Source: Coccinella septempunctata (taxonomy: Eukaryota > Arthropoda > Insecta > Coleoptera > Coccinellidae). Taken from it: a stretch of DNA of 64,000 nt. The position numbers were made by a program, and so were the translations under genes. The notes beneath the pieces were generated by a model. That model did no database searches. It was given only the letters and a program-made list of their open reading frames with translations, and had not been told where the DNA came from. Location of the stretch: the NCBI RefSeq assembly GCF_907165205.1, contig NC_058193.1:16815521-16879520 (forward strand), written 5' to 3'. Below are positions 32,405 through 43,532 of this stretch, one piece after another (positions within the stretch are counted from its first letter, which is position 1; the number at the start of each line of letters is the position of its first letter).

Positions 32405-34728
32405 AACATTAACTTTGAAAAAAAAAATTAAAAATTATTAGTATTAGCTGATTCATTATCAGCATATTCTAAATGAAAAATTTAGTTTGAACAAAAAATT
32501 GGTAGGTGTAGATAACAGTAGGTTAGACAACAGTGGAATAGATAACAGTAGGTATATCGAGTTAAACATGCATACCAATTCAGGCAGTTCAAAAATGGAA
32601 TGCTAAAGGGTATTTGTTTGAATTTTTGTTGCCAAATGAAAAAGTAAGTTACAAGTAGGTTGTATATATAGTATATAGTGAGAAGAGGTTAAAAGTACAA
32701 ATATGTAATGAGTGTAGCATCGTTTCGAGCGAAATTTAGTTCAGTTTTGTGAGAAACAACATTCGTTGTGTAATCGGAGAAACAACAAAGGCTCGGTCGG
32801 GTCCCAAATTTTTCCATTGCAATTTTAATTAGTGGGACCTGAAAATCCAGAATTGATTGCGATTTATTCAATTTTGTCGAATATTTGAGTTATTCTATCC
32901 ATATAACGGGTTTTTACTGAGGTGCGACAAAAATTTATTCCTTTTCGTGAAAAAAATAATATAAGTAAATAGACATGGGAGACCATATGCTCATCTTCTG
33001 ATATAGGGGGTATCAAACATTGGAAAATCGTTTCTCGCAAAACTCTCACATTTAATTTGGTGAATCAAATTGCGTTTGAGACATGACGTCATCGATAGCT
33101 TTTTCAAAGGTCAATCCTAATTTCTTATGACTATTCTTGAAGCGTACATACTGTTTTAAGAAAGGACAAGAGTAGATACTGTTTTAAGTACTTCCACTCA
33201 TAAAGACTGTTTACAGATTGAAATATATTATTTTTCGACTTATTTTAGAATTTAATGGATAGAATACTACGATTTAAACATTAAAGTAGTCAATCGATTG
33301 AATGATTGAGTGAAACTGATTTAATCTGATAAATGTTCAAAATATCATTCAATTTCTTGACAGAAAAATTAAAAACTTTCTTTTGATAAATACAAAAGGA
33401 ATTCTTCTGTGAAAGCAACCAGAACAATTTCATGGAAACCATAAAACTGCCATAATTGATCTGCGAGATAACTATTTCTTGATAAGCAAATAAGAACCCT
33501 ATTGAAAACCATTGAAGCAGGTACAAGAAAATATTTGTTACTTTGATAGGGTGACAGGTACAATATAACCAATACAATAAACCATCCCTTAACGTTTCCG
33601 CCTGCAACGGACCAATTATGACATAAATACTACCTGAGAAAACAAGAAATTGTATTTGAATGTATTTTGAAATAAGTTTTATGATTGTTGACACATTTTT
33701 CCGAAATATTCCGATTTGTATCTATTCATATTCGAACCCCAGCATCTCAAAATAGAATTTTTTCTATAAAACGGCCTTTTCAAAATCGTTTGAGATATAC
33801 GATCAAATTTCAGCGCTTAGGTAGAGAAATTTTTTATGGGTCAAGATGTTTGAAGGTTTTCAAAAAAGATAACAATTTCTTGAAAGATAAGGATAGTCTC
33901 CAAGCAAATGCCTCTTCATGATTTTCGAAGAAAAAGTCATTGATGTTTATCAACGATACGATAGTTTGATATTTTTTAAAAATATATTCACTCGCTCATA
34001 TCCTCCTTATTCGTAAAAAGATTGGGAGAGGAGCATCTCATAGAAAAATTCATATGCTGAAATTATTTGCTCATAAAAATATTCACTTTGTGTATAGGCT
34101 CAAATATAATAAACTACCAGTTTCGTAACAATATCGAACATTGCGTTGTGGTTTACATTTTATAACCTTGAAATATTCATTTTACACGTTGTTGTTCATG
34201 CATTTTGTAGTTCTGTAGTTCATAATAGATTCAAGATTGTATTTCATTGTATGTAGATTTTATAGTTTGTTGTCTTTTACAGTTTTTTTGAAAGAGTTTG
34301 TATATTTTGTATTTATTTTATAGCTAAGAAAAAGAATTACATTTCACATCTAATCTAGAAATTAATAATAGTTCAAAGATCATAGTTCATACACAACCTA
34401 GAAAATTATGATATTCGTTTCATTTGACATTTTGACTTCTGAAGAAGTATAGAGAGAATTTTACATTTAGGAGATTCTACTTGGTCTTGCTGATGACTGT
34501 AGCATACTTTTCATGACTATTGGCTGTGAGTTCTTCTGTTATTGTGTTTGTTGTTTGCGTAATTTTGTCTGACTAACAACTTTTTCAGACCCTGAGGATG
34601 ACACAAATTGGTGTCGAAATGTAGGTATTCGCTTAAAAAGTCTTTCAATTACCATTTGCCCTACGCCGCATGAACTTGCGGTGAACTTGTCTCTATAATC
34701 ATTTTATCCAAACATATTTTTTAGTGTG

Positions 34729-35094
34729 ATGAACAATAAGATGGATAAGAAAACGATATTGAGAACCGGATTGAAAAAATTGAAAAATACCAGGAATAAA
34801 AAGAAGAATTTGAAGAGAATTGTTGAAATCAGGAATTTTATGAGGGCGCTTATAGGAGAACGAAAACGAAAAACTCCTTGTGTAGATGTGAAAGAATCCA
34901 TGACTATTCCTTACATAAAAGAAGATAGAAAATGTACTATTAGCAAAAATGACATAATTGTAAGAAAAAATTCTGGAATATGTGATACCGTTACAGAAAA
35001 ATATGTAGAATATAAAAAACCAAAAGAAAACTTGGAGCTTAAACTGTTCAAAATATATGATTTCGAAAAAAAAACACACCAATTTCGGGAATAA
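34729..35094 (+). CDS. Gene A copy 8
   Basis: Intact, same protein as copy 7. Confidence 0.6.
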   Translation: MNNKMDKKTILRTGLKKLKNTRNKKKNLKRIVEIRNFMRALIGERKRKTPCVDVKESMTIPYIKEDRKCTISKNDIIVRKNSGICDTVTEKYVEYKKPKENLELKLFKIYDFEKKTHQFRE

Positions 35095-35141
35095 AACCTT
35101 ATTCAGGATTCGTTACATAAACCAGGGCAATATATTCTAAA

Positions 35142-35198
35142 TGACATGTAAGAACATGTTAGATGACATGTAAGAACATGTTAGATGACATGTAAGAA
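35142..35198 (+). repeat. Expanded 22-bp repeat downstream of gene A, U8
   Basis: 2.6 copies of a 22-bp repeat (TGACATGTAAGAACATGTTA core) where all other units have 1.6 copies, a one-step slippage or unequal-exchange gain. Confidence 0.9.
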
Positions 35199-35885
35199 AT
35201 ATTAGAATTAGAAAAATTCTAGGTTTGTATACCGAAAAGACAAAAGTACTGTGAAGAGAAATCTACTAAACATAAATGGCCTAATGTCAAAGAACCTAAT
35301 AACTGAACTTAAAGCAGATACAATCTGCTACAATTCCATAATACGTTCTATGAATTTTGAATTTTTTTTTTCTCCGGCGGTTATTATAAATACCGCTTCA
35401 GTACTTTCTTCTGCAGATATTTATTCTGTGTATCTGTAACTTATACCTTTTAAGTTAATTATTGATATTTCATTCATCATTAAAAACGTTTGAAACAATA
35501 AATAGTATCAGCTTGTTCATCATCCATGAATAGAATTCTTCAACAAAAAATTATATTCAATTTGCAAATTGAATATAATTTGAAAAAAATAATATATTGT
35601 TCAAATTCCTGAGAAAGTTTTTGCCAAAGAATAAAAAGTATATTCCTATTGTACATTCCGCAGTAGAAAAATTCCTTTGGATAAATAATAGTCATTTAAA
35701 ATCGCATATCTCTTTTAAAAAGTATATAAAACACTTTCCAATTTTCCGTATTTTTAGTGCTAGGATACAGTACCAAAAAATAAAAAATATTTTATGTTTA
35801 TTATTAAGTATCATCATAAAAAATGGATTGAACATAATTTAATATGTTGCTTCCATAGAAGTTTTAAATCAGATCAATCTAACAG

Positions 35886-35990
35886 CCAATAAGACAACAG
35901 AACGGGCAATAGGGTGGTGGGAGTGCTAGGAAGGGATGGTGGAGGCTATATAACGGCGGAGTAGATGTCCCAACTATTTAGTATTTAGTT
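35886..35990 (+). promoter_or_regulatory. Gene B promoter, U8 (initiator variant)
   Basis: CCAAT at 35886 and TATATAA at 35947-35953 are kept, but the initiator at 35985-35990 is TTAGTT instead of TCAGTT. This is the only promoter variant seen in this block among twelve copies. Confidence 0.55.
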
Positions 35991-36100
35991 GTGAATGTGC
36001 TAAGTGCTGCAAATATTGTGTTGTGGTTTACATTTTATAACTTTCATATTATCGAATTATCGTTTCATACTTACATATTTGTTTCAGTTTTGAAGACGAG

Positions 36101-36562
36101 ATGGACAGAAAGCAGATCTTTAGAACGGGATTGAAAAAATTGAAGTCTAAACAAAATAACCTGAGGAGAACAGTTCAAATCCGGAATTTATTGAAGTCAG
36201 TTGTAGGAGAACGAAAGCAAGGAAATCTTTCTCAGAATTCGAAAAACTCCGAAACTTGTGCTGAAATTAGAGAAGTTAATCAAGATAATCGTGAACAGAA
36301 AGATATAATCACGCAAAAATCAAATTCCGATGTTGGAGAAAAAAAGCCGGATGTGTCGAACGGAATTCTAAGGAAACGTTTGACGAGGTCTTTTATTCTG
36401 AAGGAGATTCTGAACATGACATCTATCAGAAGAAAACAAGATCTTAATTACAAACTTTTCAGACAAGACGAGTACATTAAGATTAAGAAGAAGGCGACAC
36501 CTATAAAAACAAAACGTTTTGTAGGATTTGTGATACCATCCCGAGCTTTATGTACAAAATGA
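36101..36562 (+). CDS. Gene B copy 8
   Basis: Intact, common protein allele; sits behind the variant initiator. Confidence 0.65.
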   Translation: MDRKQIFRTGLKKLKSKQNNLRRTVQIRNLLKSVVGERKQGNLSQNSKNSETCAEIREVNQDNREQKDIITQKSNSDVGEKKPDVSNGILRKRLTRSFILKEILNMTSIRRKQDLNYKLFRQDEYIKIKKKATPIKTKRFVGFVIPSRALCTK

Positions 36563-38887
36563 AACATTAACTTTGAGAAAAAAAATTAAAAATTATTAGT
36601 ATTAGCTGATTCATTATCAGCATATTCTAAATGAAAAATTTAGTTTGAACAAAAAATTGGTAGGTGTAGATAACAGTAGGTTAGACAACAGTAGAATAGA
36701 TAACAGTAGGTATATCGAGTTAAACATGCATACCAATTCAGGCAGTTCAAAAATGGAATGCTAAAGGGTATTTGTTTGAATTTTTGTTGCCAAATGAAAA
36801 AGTAAGTTACAAGTAGGTTGTATATATAGTATATAGTGAGAAGAGGTTAAAAGTACAAATATGTAATGAGTGTAGCATCGTTTCGAGCGAAATTTAGTTC
36901 AGTTTTGTGAGAAACAACATTCGTTGTGTAATCGGAGAAACAACAAAGGCTCGGTCGGGTCCCAAATTTTTCCATTGCAATTTTAATTAGTGGGACCTGA
37001 AAATCCAGAATTGATTGCGATTTATTCAATTTTGTCGAATATTTGAGTTATTCTATCCATATAACGGGTTTTTACTGAGGTGCGACAAAAATTTATTCCT
37101 TTTCGTGAAAAAAATAATATAAGTAAATAGACATGGGAGACCATATGCTCATCTTCTGATATAGGGGGTATCAAACATTGGAAAATCGTTTCTCGCAAAA
37201 CTCTCACATTTAATTTGGTGAATCAAATTGCGTTTGAGACATGACGTCATCGATAGCTTTTTCAAAGGTCAATCCTAATTTCTTATGACTATTCTTGAAG
37301 CGTACATACTGTTTCAAGAAAGGACAAGAGTATATACTGTTTTAAGTACTTCCACTCATAAAGACTGTTTACAGATTGAAATATATTATTTTTCGACTTA
37401 TTTTAGAATTTAATGGATAGAATACTACGATTTAAACATCAAAGTAGTCAATCGATTGAATGATTGAGTGAAACTGATTTAATCTGATAAATGTTCAAAA
37501 TATCATTCAATTTCTTGACAGAAAAATTAAAAACTTTCTTTTGATAAATACAAAAGGAATTCTTCTGTGAAAGCAACCAGAACAATTTCATGGAAACCAT
37601 AAAACTGCCATAATTGATCTGCGAGATAACTATTTCTTGGTAAGCAAATAAGAACCCTATTGAAAACCATTGAAGCAGGTACAAGAAAATATTTGTTACT
37701 TTGATAGGGTGACAGGTACAATATAACCAATACAATAAACCATCCCTTAACGTTTCCGCCTGCAACGGACCAATTATGACATAAATACTACCTGAGAAAA
37801 CAAGAAATTATATTTGAATGTATTTTGAAATAAGTTTTATGATTTTTGACACATTTTTCCGAAATATTCCGATTTGTATCTATTCATATTCGAACCCCAG
37901 CATCTCAAAATAGAATTTTTTCTATAAAACGGCCTTTTCAAAATCGTTTGAGATATACGATCAAATTTCAGCGCTTAGGTAGAGAAATTTTCTTATGGGT
38001 CAAGATGTTTGAAGGTTTTCAAAAAAGATAACAATTTCTTGAAAGATAAGGATAGTCTCCAAGCAAATGCCTCTTCATGATTTTCGAAGAAAAAGTCATT
38101 GATGTTTATCAACGATACGATAGTTTGATATTTTTTAAAAATATATTCACTCGCTCATATCCTCCTTATTCGTAAAAAGATTGGGAGAGGAGCATCTCAT
38201 AGAAAAATTCATATGCTGAAATTATTTGCTCATAAAAATATTCACTTTGTGTATAGGCTCAAATATAATAAACTACCAGTTTCGTAACAATATCGAACAT
38301 TGCGTTGTGGTTTACATTTTATAACCTTGAAATATTCATTTTACACGTTGTTGTTCATGCATTTTGTAGTTCTGTAGTTCATAATAGATTCAAGATTGTA
38401 TTTCATTGTATGTAGATTTTATAGTTTGTTGTCTTTTACAGTTTTTTCGAAAGAGTTTGTATATTTTGTATTTATTTTATAGCTAAGAAAAAGAATTACA
38501 TTTCACATCTAATCTAGAAATTAATAATAGTTCAAAGATCATAGTTCATACACAACCTAGAAAATTATGATATTCGTTTCATTTGACATTTTGACTTCTG
38601 AAGAAGTATAGAGAGAATTTTACATTTAGGAGATTCTACTTGGTCTTGCTGATGACTGTAGCATACTTTTCATGACTATTGGCTGTGAGTTCTTCTGTTA
38701 TTGTGTTTGTTGTTTGCGTAATTTTGTCTGACTAACAACTTTTTCAGACCCTGAGGATGACACAAATTGGTGTCGAAATATAGGTATTCGCTAAAAAAGT
38801 CTTTCAATTACCATTTGCCCTACGCCGCATGAACTTGCGGTGAACTTGTCTCTATAATCATTTTATCCAAACATATTTTTTAGTGTG

Positions 38888-39103
38888 ATGAACAATAAGA
38901 TGGATAAGAAAACGATATTGAGAACCGGATTGAAAAAATTGAAAAATACCAGGAATAAAAAGAAGAATTTGAAGAGAATTGTTGAAATCAGGAATTTTAT
39001 GAGGGCGCTTATAGGAGAACGAAAACGAAAAACTCCTTGTGTAGATGTGAAAGAATCCATGACTATTCCTTACATAAAAGAAGATAGAAAATGTACTATT
39101 AGC
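38888..39103 (+). pseudogene. Gene A copy 9, 5' part, cut by copia insertion
   Basis: Codons 1-72 (Thr70 allele), interrupted directly after TTAGC. Reading continues into the LTR and stops at 39152-39154. Confidence 0.92.
39099..39103 (+). repeat. Target-site duplication TTAGC, left
   Basis: TTAGC directly before the LTR TG terminus, repeated at 46826-46830 after the CA terminus. Five bp is the usual copia-type integrase stagger. Confidence 0.95.
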
Positions 39104-39372
39104 TGTAAAAAGAATAAGCTTTGTCGATACATAGAGCGTCTGCGCAATACTTGAGAGTTCAGTAGTGGAGGAACGCTATGCCGTCTATGATATAGTCAGT
39201 CGATCATTGACAAGCGTTGAGATCGCATCTTATATGAAAATAGTTCAGAGTTGTTATTCAGAGTTGTTATTCAGAGTAGGTATTAAACAGAGTTGATACT
39301 TATCAGTGTTTGATTTATATACAACCAATCCTAGTCACTCACATCCATATTAAATATCTTTTAAATCCTACA
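39104..39372 (+). repeat. 5' LTR (269 bp)
   Basis: Starts TGTAAAAAG, ends TCCTACA (TG...CA). It contains two tandem GTTATTCAGAG repeats, TATA-like stretches (TTATATGAAAA and TTTATATACA) and an ATTAAA near its end. Serves as promoter and source of the R region in family knowledge; the exact start site is not visible. Confidence 0.96.
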
Positions 39373-39396
39373 TGGTAGCAGAGTGTGGTTTCGATC
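39373..39396 (+). promoter_or_regulatory. Primer-binding site for initiator tRNA-Met
   Basis: Begins directly after the LTR. The first 11 bases (TGGTAGCAGAG) are exactly complementary to the CCA-tailed 3' end of animal initiator tRNA-Met. Complementarity resumes after two mismatches (TG for GA) through TGGTTTCGATC, reaching into the T arm. Use of tRNA-iMet is known for copia-type elements, though Drosophila copia uses an internal tRNA fragment. Confidence 0.85.
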
Positions 39397-41795
39397 AACG
39401 GACCACTGAGTGACTAGACTAGAGTTCAAAGAGTTGTATTTCTGAGTTAAGAGTTTATTTGAAAAGAGTATTTCGAGTGAAGAGTTTTAGTTTCGAGGAT
39501 TGTGCAAGCAGCCGTGAGTGAGTGGAGTGATCGAAGTATTTCAGAGAGGACTCCATTCTTATTGGGGATTCAAAAAAATTCAGAGTAAGTGATGATTGAA
39601 TAACTATAAATACATTTGAGTTTTGAATAAAAATATCTACCTAAATCAACAAGAATATTAGGAAAAGAGTTCTTTTTCGATGAGTCGAAAGCATGAAATT
39701 TGGTGAAATCGGTCGAGAGCAGGTACCTGCCGAACCTTTGTGACGTCACGGGCACCTTGTGCTTGCATTAGTTTCAAGGGGACAAAAGGGTCTCTACCTG
39801 CCTATCGATCGACTCATTTTCGAAAATACTTGAAGCAACCCAAGGGAGTTTAACGGGTCTTCATGAATATTGAATATTGTTGGAATGTGGAGTATAAAGT
39901 ATAAAACAGGCTTAACCTGTATAACGCATAAAATGGGCTTAACCTTAAACCACAGAGAGAAGTGACTTGTTAAACATGTTACAGAACAACACAAATGTTG
40001 TGAACGATTAATTCAGATGTAGAAGTTATATAAAGTTGAAAATTACTTAATATCATCTTCAAATGACTCCCAAATGAATCCAAATAATATACATTCGATT
40101 CAAAAGGGGATTCTCAAATAAAACGAAGTACCCACTTAATTCATGAATTGAAATTAAGATGTTATTAGTTACAAATTTATAAATATAACAAAGAGGTTAT
40201 ATCACATAGTGTAAGAGTTGTGGTTGATTAAGAAGTTAATTTTCTCTCAACTTATATTGAAGAAGTTTCGGAGGATAACTGTTAAGTTATAATAAAAATT
40301 TAATTCAGAGTGCAATCAATTTTTATTGAATTGATCAGAGTTGAAATAAAAATTTAATTCAGATTGTAATCAATTTTTATTGAATTGATTTTAGTAGTAA
40401 TAAAAATTTAATTCAGAGTGTAATCAATTTTTATTGAATTGATTATAGTTATAATAAAAATTTAATTCAGAGTGTAATCAATTTTTATTGAATTGATTAT
40501 AGTTATAATAAACATTTAATTCAGAGTGTAGTCAATTTTTACTGAATTGATTATAGTTATAATAAAAATTTAATTCAGAGTGTGATCAATTTTTATTGAA
40601 TTGATTATAGTTATAATAAAAATTTAATTCAGAGTGTAGTCAATTTTTACTGAATTGACTATAGTTATAATAAAAATTTAATTCAGAGTGCAATCAATTT
40701 TTTATTGAATTGATTGGAGTTATAACAAAAATTTAATTCAGAGTGTTATCAATCTTTGTATAGAATTGATTACAGTGATTCTAACTGATTATGAATCGGT
40801 TATGATCCCACACTAATTTTTTTCAATATAATGAAATTAGCAGAGTATAAAGTTGAGAGAAATTTAGTCAAATTCAGAATTAGCTCAATGTTTCTCAAAT
40901 TTGATGCATGAAGGTTGAAACTGTCTGCTTGAGTTTGGTGTCCCGTTTTGGTTTGCCTTGCAATCAGATACCGGATTACTGGCTCACGCAGGCTTTTCTG
41001 CTCACTGCATTAATAAAATTTGAATAAATGAAAATATCAATTAATTTGAGCAAATTCTGTACATTCTGGGGTCAATGGAAACTTGTGTCCAGTGTAAGTT
41101 GTTCATTGACTAGAGAAATTAGTAGTACCTCATTTGGGACCCATGCATGTACTTGCGCAACCCAAAACCGACCAGCTTTCGTGGTAATTCTCGAGGTTGA
41201 ACTTCGGCGAGTGGTGTACATATATGGAATGCTCTGTGAGAGAACCTGAGTTCTCGTTTCGAACTAAATTAACTTGTGGTTCGGTTCATTTGGTTCAGAA
41301 GCAAGAAACAACATTCAGTTAGTTCACATTCAGAGATTACCTGGTACCGTAAGGTATACGAAGAGGTTATAGAGAGATATGAGTTTAGATGTTCAGAGTA
41401 TCAGTATAAACAAATCATTGAAAAATGAAATATTTAACTACAACAACAAAAACTAATTGAATTTGTTTCATAATCCCGGAATAGATGGCAAATCAGAGTG
41501 AATATTCATATGAAGAGTACATGAGAGTAAGGCGTGGAGGAGATAGTTATGAGACTAACTGTTCAGAACGAAGTAAGAGTTTTACTATTATTGACCATCT
41601 AAATTTGACTAAAATTCAGAGTGCTGTTAGAATCTTAGAGGTACAAAGGTTGGATCTTACTTAGATCAGAACCTTTGTTTGTAGAGTAAGAGAGTAGAGA
41701 GAGTTCAGATCTGAATATTTAAAGAGGCAAATCCAGGTAATAATTAAGATGTTTAATTCACAGCAACAACCACAAATATAGGGAATTCAGAGGTC
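39397..41795 (+). other. 2.4-kb copia leader, no supported ORF
   Basis: An unusually long leader before gag with many ATGs and stops. It carries a consensus-like 5' splice site (GTAAGT, 39585-39590), nine 54-bp repeats (40288-40790) and multiple TTCAGAG copies. A 73-codon ORF at 41028-41249 lacks recognisable features. It may hold packaging and splicing signals. Confidence 0.7.
40288..40790 (+). repeat. 54-bp tandem repeat, nine copies, each with a hairpin
   Basis: ATTCAG of successive copies starts at 40303, 40357, 40411, 40465, 40519, 40573, 40627, 40681 and 40736 (spacing 54 bp, the last 55). In most copies AATCAATT ... AATTGATT forms an 8-bp inverted repeat with a 7-nt loop. Copies differ by a few substitutions; the first and last are most diverged. 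Confidence 0.92.
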
Positions 41796-43532
41796 ATGAG
41801 TGTTACTGAGAACGTAACAAACATGGAAGAGCTGCAAGCGACAATTCGAAATGTAAACACTCTTGCAGCATCAATAAATTGGAGTGACGTTCAGAGCAAC
41901 AAGACCACAACAGGACTGCTGAAAGAGGTGGTCAACATCCTAGGCAAAGTTCACCAAAACATGCTTGAGTCAGAAAGAGAAAAACTGAGTCGCAAGCAAA
42001 ATTCAGAGCACAGAGCAGCTCTGCAATCGCAGAGAGTAGCTTCGCACTTACCCCAAGAGAGTCCAAGCTGCAGCAATTCTGCACCAAAAATTCAGAGGCA
42101 ATATAAACTGACATCCAAGTCGAGTTTTGAAGTGTGGATTGACAGCTTGAATACAGAGCTAATAAGTTGGGGGTTGCTTGATCTGATTGATCCAAGTCAA
42201 CCAGGGCCAGCTGAAATTTCAGAGTCTGAGACGAGGCTCAGAAAGAACTCGGTTAAAGATATTATCATTAACCATCTCGACGAAGAATATCACAAGAGAA
42301 TTCTTGGTCTAACTGAGCCGAGAGACATTCTCAAGAAGCTGAAAGAGAGCAGGAAGGGGGAAGTCAGCTCAACACCGACTTCAATCAGAACTCGGTTATA
42401 TAATTTGAGGATGAACAAGGACGAACGTGTTCACAAATTCTGTGAAAGGTTCGACCAAATTATAAGAGAGCATGAGCTGAGCGACGATCCTCAAAAGTTG
42501 ACAGAGCAAGAGATGCGCTCGACTTTTTATCAAGCGATAATAGGAGCCATGCCAGAAGTGCGACGCACAGACTCAGCTGTGATCTCAACAACTGGGAAAG
42601 AGATGGACATGGAATCTCTACGAAAAACTATGTATCGCATTCAAGAAGATAACGATGCAAATCGAGGAAGTTACTCTGAGAATGAAGTTGCAGCCTCAAG
42701 AGCAAGGGTTCTGAAGGGCAAGTTCAAGGAGAACAAATGCTTCAGATGTAACAGAAAGGGGCACTGGCAAGATCAGTGTCCATTCAGAGGCACAAACCAG
42801 TGGTTTTGTTACAGTTGTAACGACATCACTGACCATACGAGTGAGAACTGTTACCGAAACTCAAAGAGGCCATACAAGTCGAGTAACCATGAACCCCCCG
42901 TCAAAAGGTTCAAAACAAACCAGGGTCAAGAACTGAGAGACAGAGGTTCTGGGAAATTCAGAGGCAGGGGTGGTAACCCTACAACTTCCAACTCCAGAGG
43001 TAATTCGAGAGGAAACACCAGAGGTCACTTCAGAGGTAGAGGAAGCAATAGGGGTATGAGACATCACTCGGTAGCCAGAAGAGCTGACTACAAGGGTAGT
43101 AATGAGAGGTATGAGGAGGATTCAGAGTTACAAGGTAAGACACTTTTTAATAAAGAGCCAAATTATAGAGAACATATAGAGTTTATAGCTGATTCGGGAG
43201 CTACGAGCCACATTGTTAATAAGAGTTTTATATTGAGCAATTTTAAAAAATCAGAGAAAGGCGTTATCAAAAGCGCTAATAAAAACGAAATTGCTGATAT
43301 CGTAATAGATGGTAGAGGTAATCTTTTGCTTAAAAATGATAAATTAAGTAGTACTCATATCAAATTAACTAATGTTATAGCAGCAAAAGATATTTCAGAG
43401 AATTTGTTATCATTACGCAAACTGGTAGATGCAGGATTCTGTATATATTTAGACGACAAAATATTCAGAGTTTATAATAAAGACAATAGCAAGACGATAT
43501 TTGAAGGGGTTTATGAGAAATTGGGTAGTTAA
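41796..43532 (+). CDS. gag: Copia Gag and protease
   Basis: 578 residues. N-terminal capsid-type region with the copia gag middle (~105-290). CCHC zinc knuckle C-x2-C-x4-H-x4-C starting at Cys315, followed by a second, looser C-x2-C-x5-H-x4-C. Arg/Gly-rich stretch ~380-425 for RNA binding. Protease active site Asp466-Ser467-Gly468 followed by Ala-Thr-Ser. The frame stops at TAA 43530-43532, whereas copia elements normally continue into integrase; the next segment is open in the +1 frame over a 32-nt overlap. It acts in virus-like particle assembly and polyprotein processing (family knowledge). Confidence 0.9.
   Translation: MSVTENVTNMEELQATIRNVNTLAASINWSDVQSNKTTTGLLKEVVNILGKVHQNMLESEREKLSRKQNSEHRAALQSQRVASHLPQESPSCSNSAPKIQRQYKLTSKSSFEVWIDSLNTELISWGLLDLIDPSQPGPAEISESETRLRKNSVKDIIINHLDEEYHKRILGLTEPRDILKKLKESRKGEVSSTPTSIRTRLYNLRMNKDERVHKFCERFDQIIREHELSDDPQKLTEQEMRSTFYQAIIGAMPEVRRTDSAVISTTGKEMDMESLRKTMYRIQEDNDANRGSYSENEVAASRARVLKGKFKENKCFRCNRKGHWQDQCPFRGTNQWFCYSCNDITDHTSENCYRNSKRPYKSSNHEPPVKRFKTNQGQELRDRGSGKFRGRGGNPTTSNSRGNSRGNTRGHFRGRGSNRGMRHHSVARRADYKGSNERYEEDSELQGKTLFNKEPNYREHIEFIADSGATSHIVNKSFILSNFKKSEKGVIKSANKNEIADIVIDGRGNLLLKNDKLSSTHIKLTNVIAAKDISENLLSLRKLVDAGFCIYLDDKIFRVYNKDNSKTIFEGVYEKLGS

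Larger units (their letters stand above)
30396..34531 (+). repeat. Array unit U7
   Basis: 4,136 bp. GAAATGTAGG and CGCTTAAAAAG just after the hairpin (30481-30500), shared with U8; one base lost near 33832 (TTTTTTATGGG). Confidence 0.95.
34532..38690 (+). repeat. Array unit U8
   Basis: 4,159 bp, the longest uninterrupted unit, because of a 22-bp expansion at 35142-35198. Private changes also hit the gene B initiator, the A-run after gene B (GAGAAAAAAA) and the spacer (TTGGTAAG near 37638, AAATTATAT near 37806). Confidence 0.95.

Noticed and set aside
40288..40790. CRISPR-like regular repeats
   Set aside because: There is no unique spacer between repeats; the whole 54-bp period is repeated, inside a retrotransposon leader in eukaryotic DNA.
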